From positions 1 to 64,000 of the forward strand of contig JAIQFB010000006.1 in NCBI GenBank assembly GCA_020073485.1: a stretch of DNA of 64,000 nucleotides, given 5' to 3'. A model generated the notes under the pieces. That model worked only from the letters and a program-made list of their open reading frames with translations. It was not told the DNA's origin and searched no databases. The position numbers and the translations under genes are program-made. Source of the stretch: Terriglobia bacterium. Its GTDB lineage: Bacteria; Acidobacteriota; Terriglobia; Acidiferrales; UBA7541. Shown piece after piece: positions 49,986 through 58,315 of this stretch (its first letter is position 1; each line of letters begins with the position of its first letter).

Positions 49986-50414
49986 ATGGAAGGTAACCTG
50001 CAATCCGAGACATCCATGCCGGATAAGAATCTATTCCGGATCGGCGAGGTCAGCCGCCTGACCTCGACCAAGCCGTTCGTCCTGCGTTTCTGGGAGACCG
50101 AATTTCCGATGCTCCAGCCGGTCAAGAGCCCCAAGGGCCACCGGCTCTACCGCCGCGAGGATATTGAGACCGTATTTGTCATCAAGCGTCTGCTATACGA
50201 CGAAGGATTTACGATTGCCGGAGCGCGGCGCCACCTGAGCGATCAGGGCGGGGAGCCGAACGAATCGGCCATCACAGGCGCAAATGGCCATGCGGCAACC
50301 GCGGAGACCGAGCCGCAGGCCGTAGCGACGCAGATGGCCACGCTGAACCGCAAGACGCTCCTGGACCTGCGCGATTCGCTTCGCTCATTGTTGACGGCTC
50401 TGGAATCCGAGTGA
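49986..50414 (+). CDS. MerR family transcriptional regulator
   Basis: 142 residues. The N-terminal winged helix-turn-helix (FRIGEVSRLTSTKPFVLRFW, then LQPVKSPKGHRLYRREDIE, residues about 16-65) fits the MerR fold. The C-terminus is a short helix rather than a long ligand-binding domain (TLLDLRDSLRSLLTALESE), as in the HTH-type MerR proteins often found beside IHF/tRNA genes in Deltaproteobacteria and Acidobacteria. A second ATG at residue 11 is an alternative start. Its target is not apparent; tRNA-Pro follows 80 bases downstream. Confidence 0.82.
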   Translation: MEGNLQSETSMPDKNLFRIGEVSRLTSTKPFVLRFWETEFPMLQPVKSPKGHRLYRREDIETVFVIKRLLYDEGFTIAGARRHLSDQGGEPNESAITGANGHAATAETEPQAVATQMATLNRKTLLDLRDSLRSLLTALESE

Positions 50415-50448
50415 TACGCTGAAGGCCTGTTTTTCCGATGCTGTTGGT

Positions 50449-50466
50449 CGTCCGCCGAAGCGGACG
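50449..50466. repeat. Hairpin CGTCCGC-CGAA-GCGGACG
   Basis: Perfect 7-base stem 28 bases upstream of tRNA-Pro and 35 bases after the MerR stop. Probably a REP-like or terminator hairpin; no T-run. Confidence 0.45.
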
Positions 50467-50493
50467 GGCTACAACAACTTCGTACGAAACAGT

Positions 50494-50570
50494 CGGGACG
50501 TAGCGCAGCCTGGTAGCGCGCACGCTTGGGGTGCGTGAGGTCGCTGGTTCAAATCCAGTCGTCCCGACCA
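50494..50570 (+). tRNA. tRNA-Pro(GGG)
   Basis: 77 bases. Acceptor CGGGACG/CGTCCCG, D-stem GCGC/GCGC, anticodon stem CACGC/GCGTG with loop TTGGGGT (anticodon GGG), T-stem GCTGG/CCAGT (G-T closing pair), T-loop TTCAAAT, discriminator A and encoded CCA. All stems close. The anticodon reads proline CCC (and CCU by wobble). Confidence 0.95.
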
Positions 50571-50786
50571 TTTTCCTCTATACCCTTGGGGTTGATTCGC
50601 TTTCCGCACTTGCAAGCGATTTAGGAAACCACCCACTCCGTCCATCTTGTTGGATTTCCGCCGTTGCTGCTACAGTATTCGGGTAGGGTGGGACGGAGCC
50701 AACGCGGCCTTCAGAACCTTCAGAGGTGGCCAGCGAGCGTTTCAAGTAAGCGCGGATCGCGCTGTTCCCGCATCTAAACTAGGGTT

Positions 50787-51584
50787 ATGGCACACATTCT
50801 CATCACCAACGATGACGGTATCCAAGCAGAAGGCCTGCGCGCGCTGGTCCAAGCGGTCGAAGGCCTGGGCACGATCAGCGTGGTCGCGCCGAGCCATGAG
50901 CGAAGCGCCGCGGCGCAGTCACTGACCCTGCGGCAACCGATCTTCTGGGAGCAGGTGGCCGAGCGGGAGTGGGCGGTCGAAGGCACGCCGGCGGATTCTG
51001 TGATTCTGGCGCTCAATAAGTTGCTGCCGAACCGGCCGGACCTGGTGATTTCCGGGGTCAACCGAGGCGGGAACCTTGGCGAAAACGTGTTTTATTCCGG
51101 CACTGTGGGCGCGGCCATGGAGGCGGCGATCAACCACATCCCAGCTATCGCCGTATCGGTGGCGCACAAGGGCCGGGGCTTCCGGTTCGAGCATGCCGCG
51201 AAATTCGCACGGGATCTGGCGCAACTGGTGCTGGCCGAGGGTATGCCGCAGGGCGTCCTGCTGAACGTGAACGTGCCGCTGGTCTGGAATGGCGGCGTGC
51301 GCTTCACGCGCCAGTCCAAGAAGGTTACGCGCAATATCCTGCAAGAGGGTACCGACCCGCGCGGGCGCGGCTATTTCTGGCTGCTCGAACAGGAACACAT
51401 CGAAGGGCTGGATCCTGCAAGCGATTACGCCGCGATTTTCGACGGCGCCGCATCGATCACTCCGTTGCAGCTCGACCGCACGCACGAGACATCGCTCAAT
51501 CACCTGTCGCATTGGGCCGCCAAGCTGGACACGAGCGTGGAGGCCGACGAGCCTATTGCCGTGACGCGCCCCGGCCAGAAGTAG
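50787..51584 (+). CDS. surE: 5'/3'-nucleotidase SurE
   Basis: 265 residues. Family signatures: the N-terminal MAHILITNDDGIQAEGL (Asp9-Asp10 metal site), VVAPSHERSAAAQS (Ser site), VEGTPADSV, and SGVNRGGNLGENVFYSGTVGAAMEA, which holds the Asn/Gly metal-site loop. It hydrolyses nucleoside 5'- and 3'-monophosphates and short polyphosphate. Cytosolic. Length is normal. No upstream ribosome-binding site is obvious apart from AGGGTT. Confidence 0.92.
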   Translation: MAHILITNDDGIQAEGLRALVQAVEGLGTISVVAPSHERSAAAQSLTLRQPIFWEQVAEREWAVEGTPADSVILALNKLLPNRPDLVISGVNRGGNLGENVFYSGTVGAAMEAAINHIPAIAVSVAHKGRGFRFEHAAKFARDLAQLVLAEGMPQGVLLNVNVPLVWNGGVRFTRQSKKVTRNILQEGTDPRGRGYFWLLEQEHIEGLDPASDYAAIFDGAASITPLQLDRTHETSLNHLSHWAAKLDTSVEADEPIAVTRPGQK

Positions 51585-51825
51585 CTGCGATCCGGAAGTT
51601 CCTCCCGCAGGCAAGAACCCGAATTTCACGGAAATTTTACGCGAACCACTCGCAACTCTCACGCCTGGCAATGGATGATCGCTGTGCGACCCGGGGGCCT
51701 GCTGTGCCGGACTGGATCCCTCTAAAGATAATCTGCATTTTGACGATGTAGCCGTTTGCGGAGCTTCCCGCACTAGAGTAGCCAGCGAACCGACTTCGCC
51801 GAACATGTCCCGCTAAGGAAAAAAG

Positions 51826-52206
51826 ATGAAACCCAGGATTTTGGTGGTGGACGATGACCTGTTTTTCCGGCAGATGCTCAAACAATGGCTGGAGAAGGAA
51901 GGTTACGAGTCGGTCCTCGCCGAGAGCCTGGAAGAGGGCTTCATGGGTATTGCCACGGAACCCTTGCCGGATGCCGTCCTGCTGGATATTCATCTTGGGG
52001 AGAAGAGCGGCCTGACTCTGGTCCACTGGGCGCGCAAGCAGAGGCACCTGGCGCACCTGCCCATTGTGGCGTTGACCGGCGATGACACGCTGAAGGATCG
52101 AAAACGTTCGCACGATGCGGGGTGCGATGCGCACTTCACTAAGCCTATTGATTTCCACGCATTGCGGAAATACCTCGTTTCCCTGGGCGTCTTTTCCACC
52201 ACCTAG
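51826..52206 (+). CDS. Single-domain response regulator
   Basis: 126 residues. A CheY-like receiver: acidic cluster VVDDD (Asp9-Asp11), phosphoacceptor Asp54 (LLDIHL), Thr84 (ALTGD), and Lys106 (FTKPID). No output domain, so it probably acts by protein-protein interaction. AAGGAAAAAAG precedes the ATG. No histidine kinase is nearby, and the partner is unknown. Confidence 0.9.
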   Translation: MKPRILVVDDDLFFRQMLKQWLEKEGYESVLAESLEEGFMGIATEPLPDAVLLDIHLGEKSGLTLVHWARKQRHLAHLPIVALTGDDTLKDRKRSHDAGCDAHFTKPIDFHALRKYLVSLGVFSTT

Positions 52207-52303
52207 TCCGGGAACTCACGCTTTCCGCAACATTTTTTATCTGCCGAACTTACTCAAATTTTTCTTCTAGCCCGGGAAGCCCCGAAGGCTTCATCATTCC
52301 TAC

Positions 52304-54340
52304 GTGAAGCGCCCCGCCGATAGCTATGTGTCCGGCTTTTCGTCCACCGTCGATTTCGGCCGCGAACTATGCGGCAATCTCGCGGAGGCGGAATCACGCG
52401 AGTGGCTGGTGACTAACGGCATTGGGGGATATGCATTCGGGACGGTCGCGGGGCTCGAGACGCGGTGCTACCACGGGCTGCTGATCGCCTCGCTGAAGCC
52501 GCCGCTTGGCCGTACGCTGATGCTGGCCAAGCTGGACGAGACGGCGACCTACGGCGGCGAGCAATTCCAACTTGCCACCAACCGGTGGGTGGGCGGAGAG
52601 GTGGCTCCCGAAGGCTATCGCCTGATCGAGCGGTTCCATCTGGAAGGCGCGACCCCGGTGTGGACGTTTGCACTCGCCGATGCGCTGCTGGAAAAACGAG
52701 TTTTCATGCAGGCGGGCGCAAACACCACGTATGTCCTTTTCCGCCTCGTGCGCGCCAGCGCCCCGATCAATCTTTCGGTCAAAGCTCTCGTGGATTACGG
52801 CGCCGAGCACTGCGCGACAACCGAGGGAGATTTCCCGATTGAAAGTACGAGTGTGGAACGCGGATTGCGCGTCGTGGCATTTGATGGCGCTGTGCCGTTC
52901 TATGTCTTGAGCGGCAGCGGCACAGCCCGGCCGGCCGGCGAGTGGTATCGCAATTTTGACCTTCCGGCCGAGCGGGCGCGCGGGCTTCGCGATCACACCG
53001 ATCATTTCCTCGCGGGAGAATACACCGCGACTCTGGCCCCAGGGGAAACGCTAACGATCGTCGCCAGCACGGACGCCTCGCCTTCACTGGACGGCGAAGC
53101 CGCGTACGCGGAGCGGCAGAAACTGGCGCGCGCGCTGCTGGAAGTTTTCAGGCAAGGGAACAGCAGTGCAGCCCGCCCCGCTCCTCCGGCCATCGAACAG
53201 TTGGTGCTTGCCGCCGATCAATTCATCGCCGCGCGTCCGCTGAAAGATATTCCTGAGGCGCAAACGATCCTGGCGGGGTATCCGTGGTTTGGCGATTGGG
53301 GGCGCGACACGATGATCGCGCTTCCCGGGCTTTGCCTGGCAACCGGGCGCGCCGCAGTGGCGCGGAATATTTTGCGGACGTTCTCGCGCTTCGTGAGCGA
53401 GGGCATGCTGCCGAATAATTTTCCGAGCAGCGGCGAGGCGCCCGCCTACAACACGGCCGACGCAACACTCTGGTATTTTCTGGCCATCCGCGCATATTTC
53501 GAGGCCACAAACGATACGGCGCTGCTGGGCGAACTGTTTCCCGTGCTGGACGCCATCGTGGACGCGCATGTTCGCGGAACCCGCTACAAAATTCACGTCG
53601 ATGCAGCCGACGGGCTTCTATACGCCGGAGAGTCCGGCGCGGCGCTGACGTGGATGGACGCGAAGGTTGAAGGCCGCCCTGTGACGCCGCGCATCGGCAA
53701 GCCGGTGGAGATCAACGCGTTGTGGTTCAACGCCGCTTGGTCCATGACCCTATTCGCGCGCGCCCTCGGGCGTGCCTCGGACCGGTATGAAAATCTTGCT
53801 ATGCGCGCCCGAGCCGGTTTCGATCGCTTTTGGAATCCCGCCAAAGGATTCTGTTTCGATGTAATTGATGGTCCGTGGGGTACGCAGGACAGCAACGCAG
53901 CGTTGCGCCCCAATCAGATTTTTGCGGTTTCTCTGCCTGAGTCCCCCTTGCCGGTTGAGCAGCAGCGGGCCGTGGTCGATGTGTGCGCGCGCGAGCTTCT
54001 CACCTCATTTGGCATGCGCAGCCTGGGCCGGAAAGAGCCGGGGTATCAAGGCCGCTACGCAGGGGGCGTGGAACAACGCGATGCGGCCTACCATCAGGGC
54101 ACGGTGTGGGGCTGGCTGCTGGGTCCGTTTGCGCTTGCCCACATGCGTGTCTACCGGGATGCCGAGACAGCAATGTCCTTCCTCGAACCGTTGTCTCGCC
54201 ACATTACAGCAGCCGGGCTGGGCACAGCCGGCGAGATATTCGATGGCGATGAGCCGTTTGCGCCCAACGGATGTATCGCGCAAGCCTGGACCGTGGGTGA
54301 GACGCTGCGCGCGTGGCGGCAGCTGAATGTCAAAATTTGA
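52304..54340 (+). CDS. Glycogen debranching-type enzyme (GDE_N / amylo-alpha-1,6-glucosidase)
   Basis: 678 residues from GTG. The N-terminal beta-sandwich (SREWLVTNGIGGYAFGTVAGLETRCYHGLLIA) is the GDE_N_bis pattern. The C-terminal (alpha/alpha)6 barrel has WFGDWGRDTMIALPGL (catalytic Asp region), YNTADATLWYFLAI, IGKPVEINALWFNA, and YHQGTVWGWLLGPF near the end, as in GH133 amylo-alpha-1,6-glucosidases. It probably removes alpha-1,6 branches of glycogen or of imported glucans. Other glycogen genes are not adjacent. GTG start has AAGC upstream but no strong ribosome-binding site. Confidence 0.88.
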   Translation: MKRPADSYVSGFSSTVDFGRELCGNLAEAESREWLVTNGIGGYAFGTVAGLETRCYHGLLIASLKPPLGRTLMLAKLDETATYGGEQFQLATNRWVGGEVAPEGYRLIERFHLEGATPVWTFALADALLEKRVFMQAGANTTYVLFRLVRASAPINLSVKALVDYGAEHCATTEGDFPIESTSVERGLRVVAFDGAVPFYVLSGSGTARPAGEWYRNFDLPAERARGLRDHTDHFLAGEYTATLAPGETLTIVASTDASPSLDGEAAYAERQKLARALLEVFRQGNSSAARPAPPAIEQLVLAADQFIAARPLKDIPEAQTILAGYPWFGDWGRDTMIALPGLCLATGRAAVARNILRTFSRFVSEGMLPNNFPSSGEAPAYNTADATLWYFLAIRAYFEATNDTALLGELFPVLDAIVDAHVRGTRYKIHVDAADGLLYAGESGAALTWMDAKVEGRPVTPRIGKPVEINALWFNAAWSMTLFARALGRASDRYENLAMRARAGFDRFWNPAKGFCFDVIDGPWGTQDSNAALRPNQIFAVSLPESPLPVEQQRAVVDVCARELLTSFGMRSLGRKEPGYQGRYAGGVEQRDAAYHQGTVWGWLLGPFALAHMRVYRDAETAMSFLEPLSRHITAAGLGTAGEIFDGDEPFAPNGCIAQAWTVGETLRAWRQLNVKI

Positions 54341-54364
54341 TGATGGGAAGCGGTGTAGGGTTTA

Positions 54365-54392
54365 GTAGCACAGTCAAAAGTGGCTGTGCTAC
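54365..54392. repeat. Palindrome GTAGCACAG...CTGTGCTAC
   Basis: Nine-base arms around a 10-base loop between the convergent debranching and secreted-protein genes. No T-run. A possible REP-like copy lacking the CTGAAG core. Confidence 0.5.
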
Positions 54393-54423
54393 CGGAGCCG
54401 AAACGGCATACCATACGCGGTAT

Positions 54424-55374
54424 CTACCGCCGGAATCTGCCAAATCGCGGACCGAATCCATAGACGCCGTAGAAACCGAAGCCCAATGGGCCCGGATAAA
54501 ATGCATACGGGTAAGCGTAGGGGTAACCGTAGTAGTAAGGAGGCGGCGGATATCCGGGTCCGCCTGGGCCCTCCCTATGTTGCGGGCGGGAGTAGGGCGC
54601 GCGCGAATTGAAATCTTCCTGCGTTACCGGCAAGAATGCAAATTGGCTGCGCTCCGTGTTGATCGTTACCGGCGCCTGTAAGCGGAACGTTAGGATAGTT
54701 TCCGGAGCAATGACCGTAGGTTTTCCGCGCGTTGCCAGCACGCCGATCAGGCCCGCGGCCGCGCCAACACCTGCGCCAATGGCCGCGCCGGTGCCGCCTT
54801 CCGCCACGGCCCCAATGGCCGCGCCGACTCCGGTCGTTGTTCCCACGATGGCGGCGTCCTGTCCGTGCGATGTGCCTGCCGTGGTTTGCAGCATTTGGGT
54901 TTGCAGAGGCACTTGCTGGCCATCGACCAGTGTTAGTTCGCCAAGCTGCACGCCCAGTTGGGAGGTTCCACTCGAGCGCCCCGCTTTCTTGGCCAAGACA
55001 ACCGTGCCAGTTTCGGCCTGTCCGCGGCGCGCGACCACCCAGCCATCCACTACCAACGGCTGGTCCAGAACGGCGCTGAAGATGTCTCCAGGCGTGTTGC
55101 GGTCGCTGGACAGCCAATCGTCCGAGCGCACTCGAATAATCGTGCCTGCCGGCAATGTCAGTGTTGCCGGGGGCAATGCCTGATTGGGTGCCGGCTGGTT
55201 GGTCAGCGCCTGATCCTGAGGATTTTGCTGCTCGATGTTCGCCTGAATTTCGCTAGGCTGATTCTGCTGGGCGGGTAAGGACACGGCGCCAAGCGAAAAT
55301 GCCACGCCTAATCCAAATAAGGCCAGTGTTCTTGAAAGAATGCGATTCTCAGTTTTCAAAGATGGGCTGGTCAT
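54424..55374 (-). CDS. Secreted protein with TrbI-like beta domain and Tyr/Gly/Pro-rich tail
   Basis: 316 residues from the ATG preceded by AGGAG; the upstream 26 codons lack a site. Signal peptide (LALFGLGVAFSLGAVSLPAQ). The beta domain (LPAGTIIRVRSDDWLSSDR, DIFSAVLDQPLVVDGWVVA) includes a Gly-rich helix pair (VGAAIGAVAEGGTGAAIGAG, AGLIGVLATRG), suggestive of membrane interaction. The C-terminus is a Pro/Tyr/Gly-rich repeat. It is a remote paralogue of the 33.2-34.1 kb protein. Probably envelope-associated. Function unknown. Confidence 0.7.
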   Translation of the reverse strand: MTSPSLKTENRILSRTLALFGLGVAFSLGAVSLPAQQNQPSEIQANIEQQNPQDQALTNQPAPNQALPPATLTLPAGTIIRVRSDDWLSSDRNTPGDIFSAVLDQPLVVDGWVVARRGQAETGTVVLAKKAGRSSGTSQLGVQLGELTLVDGQQVPLQTQMLQTTAGTSHGQDAAIVGTTTGVGAAIGAVAEGGTGAAIGAGVGAAAGLIGVLATRGKPTVIAPETILTFRLQAPVTINTERSQFAFLPVTQEDFNSRAPYSRPQHREGPGGPGYPPPPYYYGYPYAYPYAFYPGPLGFGFYGVYGFGPRFGRFRR

Positions 55375-55570
55375 ACATGCTCCTATGCAATTCGGTATTG
55401 GCAGCCCCCGATTTAAGCCGGCCAAGGTCAATCCTGATTCTGATTCTCTCATCCATTTTGATGATTAAGGCATGGGGTTGAGTTGTCCGGCAACAGGCAC
55501 GCGAAATGGCCAGCGGGACCGGAACGCGCTGCTATTAGCTGGGCCGGTGACTGAGATAAAATCGCTGGCC

Positions 55571-56428
55571 ATGACGCCGGAAACCGAGATTCGATTGGGC
55601 ACCTCCGCGTTCACGGCGGCCGGCTGGGAGATCGCTTTTTATCCGCCGGGCATGAAGCCGTCGGACTACCTGAGTTACTACGCAACACAATTCGATACGG
55701 TGGAAGTCGACAGCACTTTTTACCGCACGCCCGCGGTATCCACCGTGAAGGGGTGGTACGCAAAAACTCCGCCGGGATTTTTGTTTGCGGCGAAGGTGCC
55801 GCAACTCATCACGCACGAAAAGGCGCTTCGCGATTGCGACCAGGATCTCAAACAGTTTTTGCAGGCTATGGATTGCCTCGGCGAAAAACTGGGCCCTCTG
55901 CTGTTTCAGTTCGGATATTTCAACAAGAAGGCATTCCCCAGCGTGAAGGAATTCCTAGCGCAGCTCGCGCCGTTTCTAAAGAGACTCCCAAAAGGCTACC
56001 GGTTTGCACTGGAAATACGCAACAAGAATTGGCTCGTTCCCGAATTCGTCGACGCCCTTCGAGACAGACAGGTCGCGCTGGCTCTGGTCGATCACGTATG
56101 GATGCCGCGCCCGCGGCAACTATTTGAAAAGTTCGATCCCATCACGTCGGACTTTGCCTACGTGCGCTGGATCGGGGACCGCAAGGGAATTGAGGAGAAA
56201 ACGAAAACGTGGACAAAAGTGATTCTAGACCGTGGGGCGGATATGGCCGAGTGGGTCGAAGTCCTGAAGCCGGTTCATAAACGCAAGATTCAGATTCTGG
56301 CGTTTGCGAATAATCACTATGCGGGGTACGGCCCCGGCACCATCGAACAATTTCGAGAGCTGTGGCAGAGCAAAGGCGGCGGAAAGATCGCTTCCCCACG
56401 GCGTGAAAAGCAAACGCTGTTTGAGTAG
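55571..56428 (+). CDS. DUF72 domain protein
   Basis: 285 residues from the ATG used (MTPETEIRLGTSAF); the longer frame has no ribosome-binding site. DUF72 signatures: RLGTSAFTAAGWE near the N-terminus, YPPGMKPSDYLSYYATQFDTVEVDSTFYRTP, GFLFAAKVPQLITH, LLFQFGYFN, FALEIRNKNWL, DFAYVRWIG, and FANNHYAGYGPGT at the end. The family adopts a TIM-barrel-like fold and has no settled function. The TAG stop (56426-56428) is supplied by the REP-like repeat that follows. Confidence 0.85.
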   Translation: MTPETEIRLGTSAFTAAGWEIAFYPPGMKPSDYLSYYATQFDTVEVDSTFYRTPAVSTVKGWYAKTPPGFLFAAKVPQLITHEKALRDCDQDLKQFLQAMDCLGEKLGPLLFQFGYFNKKAFPSVKEFLAQLAPFLKRLPKGYRFALEIRNKNWLVPEFVDALRDRQVALALVDHVWMPRPRQLFEKFDPITSDFAYVRWIGDRKGIEEKTKTWTKVILDRGADMAEWVEVLKPVHKRKIQILAFANNHYAGYGPGTIEQFRELWQSKGGGKIASPRREKQTLFE

Positions 56429-56522
56429 GACAGGCTTCAGCCTGTCGCATGTTCTTGTGGCGGGCGAACTCTAAACCCGGCAGGCTGCCCTTCGCAAGCT
56501 CAGAGTGAAAAGCCTGTCCTAC
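56425..56522. repeat. REP-like element filling a convergent intergenic gap
   Basis: Begins with the 22-base unit opening GTAGGACAGGCTTCAGCCTG and ends with the partial inverted copy AGCCTGTCCTAC. It spans the whole gap between the DUF72 gene and the convergent MFS gene. A CGAACTC...GCTCAGAGTG spacer region lies between. Confidence 0.75.
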
Positions 56523-57881
56523 CTAAACCGGCAGTTCTTCGATGACTTCCGTTTCCTTGCGATCCGCGGGCAAATTTCTCTGGCGCAACAGGCTCAGCAG
56601 GGTTGCCGCGGCGGCGCAGAGCGCGGGAATCGCGCCGGCCAGAAGAATCTGCCGCGGGCCCCATCTCAACGTCAGCATGAGCCCGCCAAGCATGGGGCCG
56701 ACAATCGAGCCGATGCGGCCGACCCCGAGCGCCCAGCCCACACCGGTGGACCGGATCGCAGTGGGATAAAACGTCGCGGCGAGCGCGCCGAGCGCTCCCT
56801 GCGCGCTCTGTACCGCAAATCCTAGAACCAGCGTGATGATCATCGTCAGCAAAAACGTTTGTGAAAATGCCAGGGACACAATGAGCAGGGTGGACGCCGC
56901 GAACTCGGCCAGCAGGACCGCGAACGCGCCCCAGCGGTCCGTCATGTACCCGGCCAGGAAAGACCCGGCCATTCCTCCCGCGCTGAACAGAACGACGGCC
57001 GTGATTCCAGCCGAAACGGGAGCACCTGCCTGCTGCAGCAGAGACGGCAGCCAACTCACCACGAAATACAGGATCAGGAGATTCATGAAGAATGGAATCC
57101 AAAGTAAAATCGTTCCGAGCGCGCGTCCGTCGGTGAACAAGGAAATTACGGGCATGGATTTCCGGCGATCCTCTCGCGAAAGCCCGGCGTATAAATCCGG
57201 GTTCGCCAGGTCCGGGGAAACGCGCGCCATGATTTTTGCGATTTTCCGGTGATCCGCCCCGCGCACCTCAAGGAAACGCACCGACTCGGGAAGCACCAGA
57301 ATCAGAACGAAGGACAAAGCCAGCGGCAATAAACCTCCCGCATAAAACACCGACTGCCAGCCCCATCGCGGAAGGATCACCCAGCTTACAAGTCCACCCA
57401 GAACGGCGCCTAACGGCATTCCGCAGAACAAAATGCTCACATACACCGAGAGCATGCGCTTCGGGGCATATTCCGAGAGCAGCGCGACCACATTGGCCAG
57501 CGCGCCTCCCAGGCCAAGCCCCGTAAAAAATCTGAGGATTTCCAATTGCTGGATTGTGGTGGCGCGCGGCGTAAAAGCCGCAAAAATGCCGAAGGAAATC
57601 GTACTAAGGACGATCGGCCATTTCCGGCCCCAGCGATCGGCAAACAGCCCCGCCGTCATCGACGAAATCATCAATCCAAATAGGGCCGCGCCAAAGACCG
57701 GGCCGAATGTGCGGACCGGAATGTGCATCGAACCCGCCATCGATGGCGCCAGAAATCCGATGCTTTGCGCGTCGAAGCCGTCGAGCACGATGACCATGCC
57801 GCACAGCGCCATGGTCGCCATCTGGAAACGGCTCAGGGGCCGTTGGTCGATCAGCTCGCTGACGGTGGTCGCGCGATTCAT
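56523..57881 (-). CDS. MFS transporter, AAHS (aromatic acid:H+ symporter) type
   Basis: 452 residues, 12 TM helices. The TM1 region CGMVIVLDGFDAQSIGFLAP carries the DGFD motif typical of the aromatic acid:H+ symporter branch. GLFADRWGRKWPIVL matches the TM2-TM3 signature. Late helices include YPTAIRSTGVGWALGVGRIGSI. It probably imports an aromatic acid (benzoate, protocatechuate or similar), though the substrate is unproven. No adjacent aromatic catabolic gene is in the window. The stop abuts the REP-like element shared with the DUF72 gene. Confidence 0.85.
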   Translation of the reverse strand: MNRATTVSELIDQRPLSRFQMATMALCGMVIVLDGFDAQSIGFLAPSMAGSMHIPVRTFGPVFGAALFGLMISSMTAGLFADRWGRKWPIVLSTISFGIFAAFTPRATTIQQLEILRFFTGLGLGGALANVVALLSEYAPKRMLSVYVSILFCGMPLGAVLGGLVSWVILPRWGWQSVFYAGGLLPLALSFVLILVLPESVRFLEVRGADHRKIAKIMARVSPDLANPDLYAGLSREDRRKSMPVISLFTDGRALGTILLWIPFFMNLLILYFVVSWLPSLLQQAGAPVSAGITAVVLFSAGGMAGSFLAGYMTDRWGAFAVLLAEFAASTLLIVSLAFSQTFLLTMIITLVLGFAVQSAQGALGALAATFYPTAIRSTGVGWALGVGRIGSIVGPMLGGLMLTLRWGPRQILLAGAIPALCAAAATLLSLLRQRNLPADRKETEVIEELPV

Positions 57882-58003
57882 GCAGGCTCCACGGAACTTG
57901 GTGGTGCTCCCGCTTGGCGGAATTCAGGATATGTGGACGCTAGCATATGCGAGGGAAGCGTTCAACGAAGTTCAGTGGAACGCAATCCAGATGCGAGTTC
58001 AGA

Positions 58004-58111
58004 TTAGGAGGCTGTCCGCGGTAGGGGATACAGACGAAGGTCCGTGAGGCGCGTCAGCTTCCGCGCCTTCCTCACCAGCGTGTCATCCAGCTCGTTGTTG
58101 GTTCTGCTCAT
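58004..58111 (-). pseudogene. Truncated VapB-like antitoxin
   Basis: A 35-residue frame starting MSRTNNELDDTLVRKARKLT. The first 24 residues match the VapB/DUF2191 antitoxin start ('RTNIELDD.LV..A..LTG'). The sequence then diverges (LRLYPLPRTAS) and stops, so the dimerisation and toxin-binding parts are missing. No vapC gene follows. It is probably a decayed toxin-antitoxin remnant. Short but recognisable. Confidence 0.5.
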
Positions 58112-58123
58112 TTGTTCATGATG

Positions 58124-58135
58124 CACCAATTGGTG
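58124..58135. promoter_or_regulatory. Palindrome CACCAATTGGTG upstream of the antitoxin remnant
   Basis: Perfect 12-base palindrome ending 13 bases before the ATG of the VapB-like fragment. Antitoxin operators are often such palindromes, so this may be a relict operator. Confidence 0.4.
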
Positions 58136-58315
58136 AGAATTAGGTGTATCGGGAATCAGCTTGCGGTCGCCTTGGTGTGAGGGAAATCTTCAGAAGAACC
58201 GCCGCCCCGCCGGAAAGCGTTTCCATCTTTTTTTGGATGCATAACATTTTTTCTTTAAGACTGGTTTCTCAACGGCATTCCTTGTGTCCGCCACCTGAAG
58301 CAGGTATGGTACGGC

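Larger units (their letters stand above)
57882..58315. other. Intergenic region with antitoxin remnant and palindrome
   Basis: 434 bases between divergent MFS and amino-acid permease genes. It holds a truncated VapB-like ORF (minus strand) and a perfect 12-base palindrome. No toxin gene follows, and no other gene is seen. The stretch 58220-58260 is T-rich. Confidence 0.5.

Noticed and set aside
50571-50786. Attachment site downstream of tRNA-Pro
   Set aside because: The tRNA 3' end is not repeated within the window and no integrase gene is adjacent.
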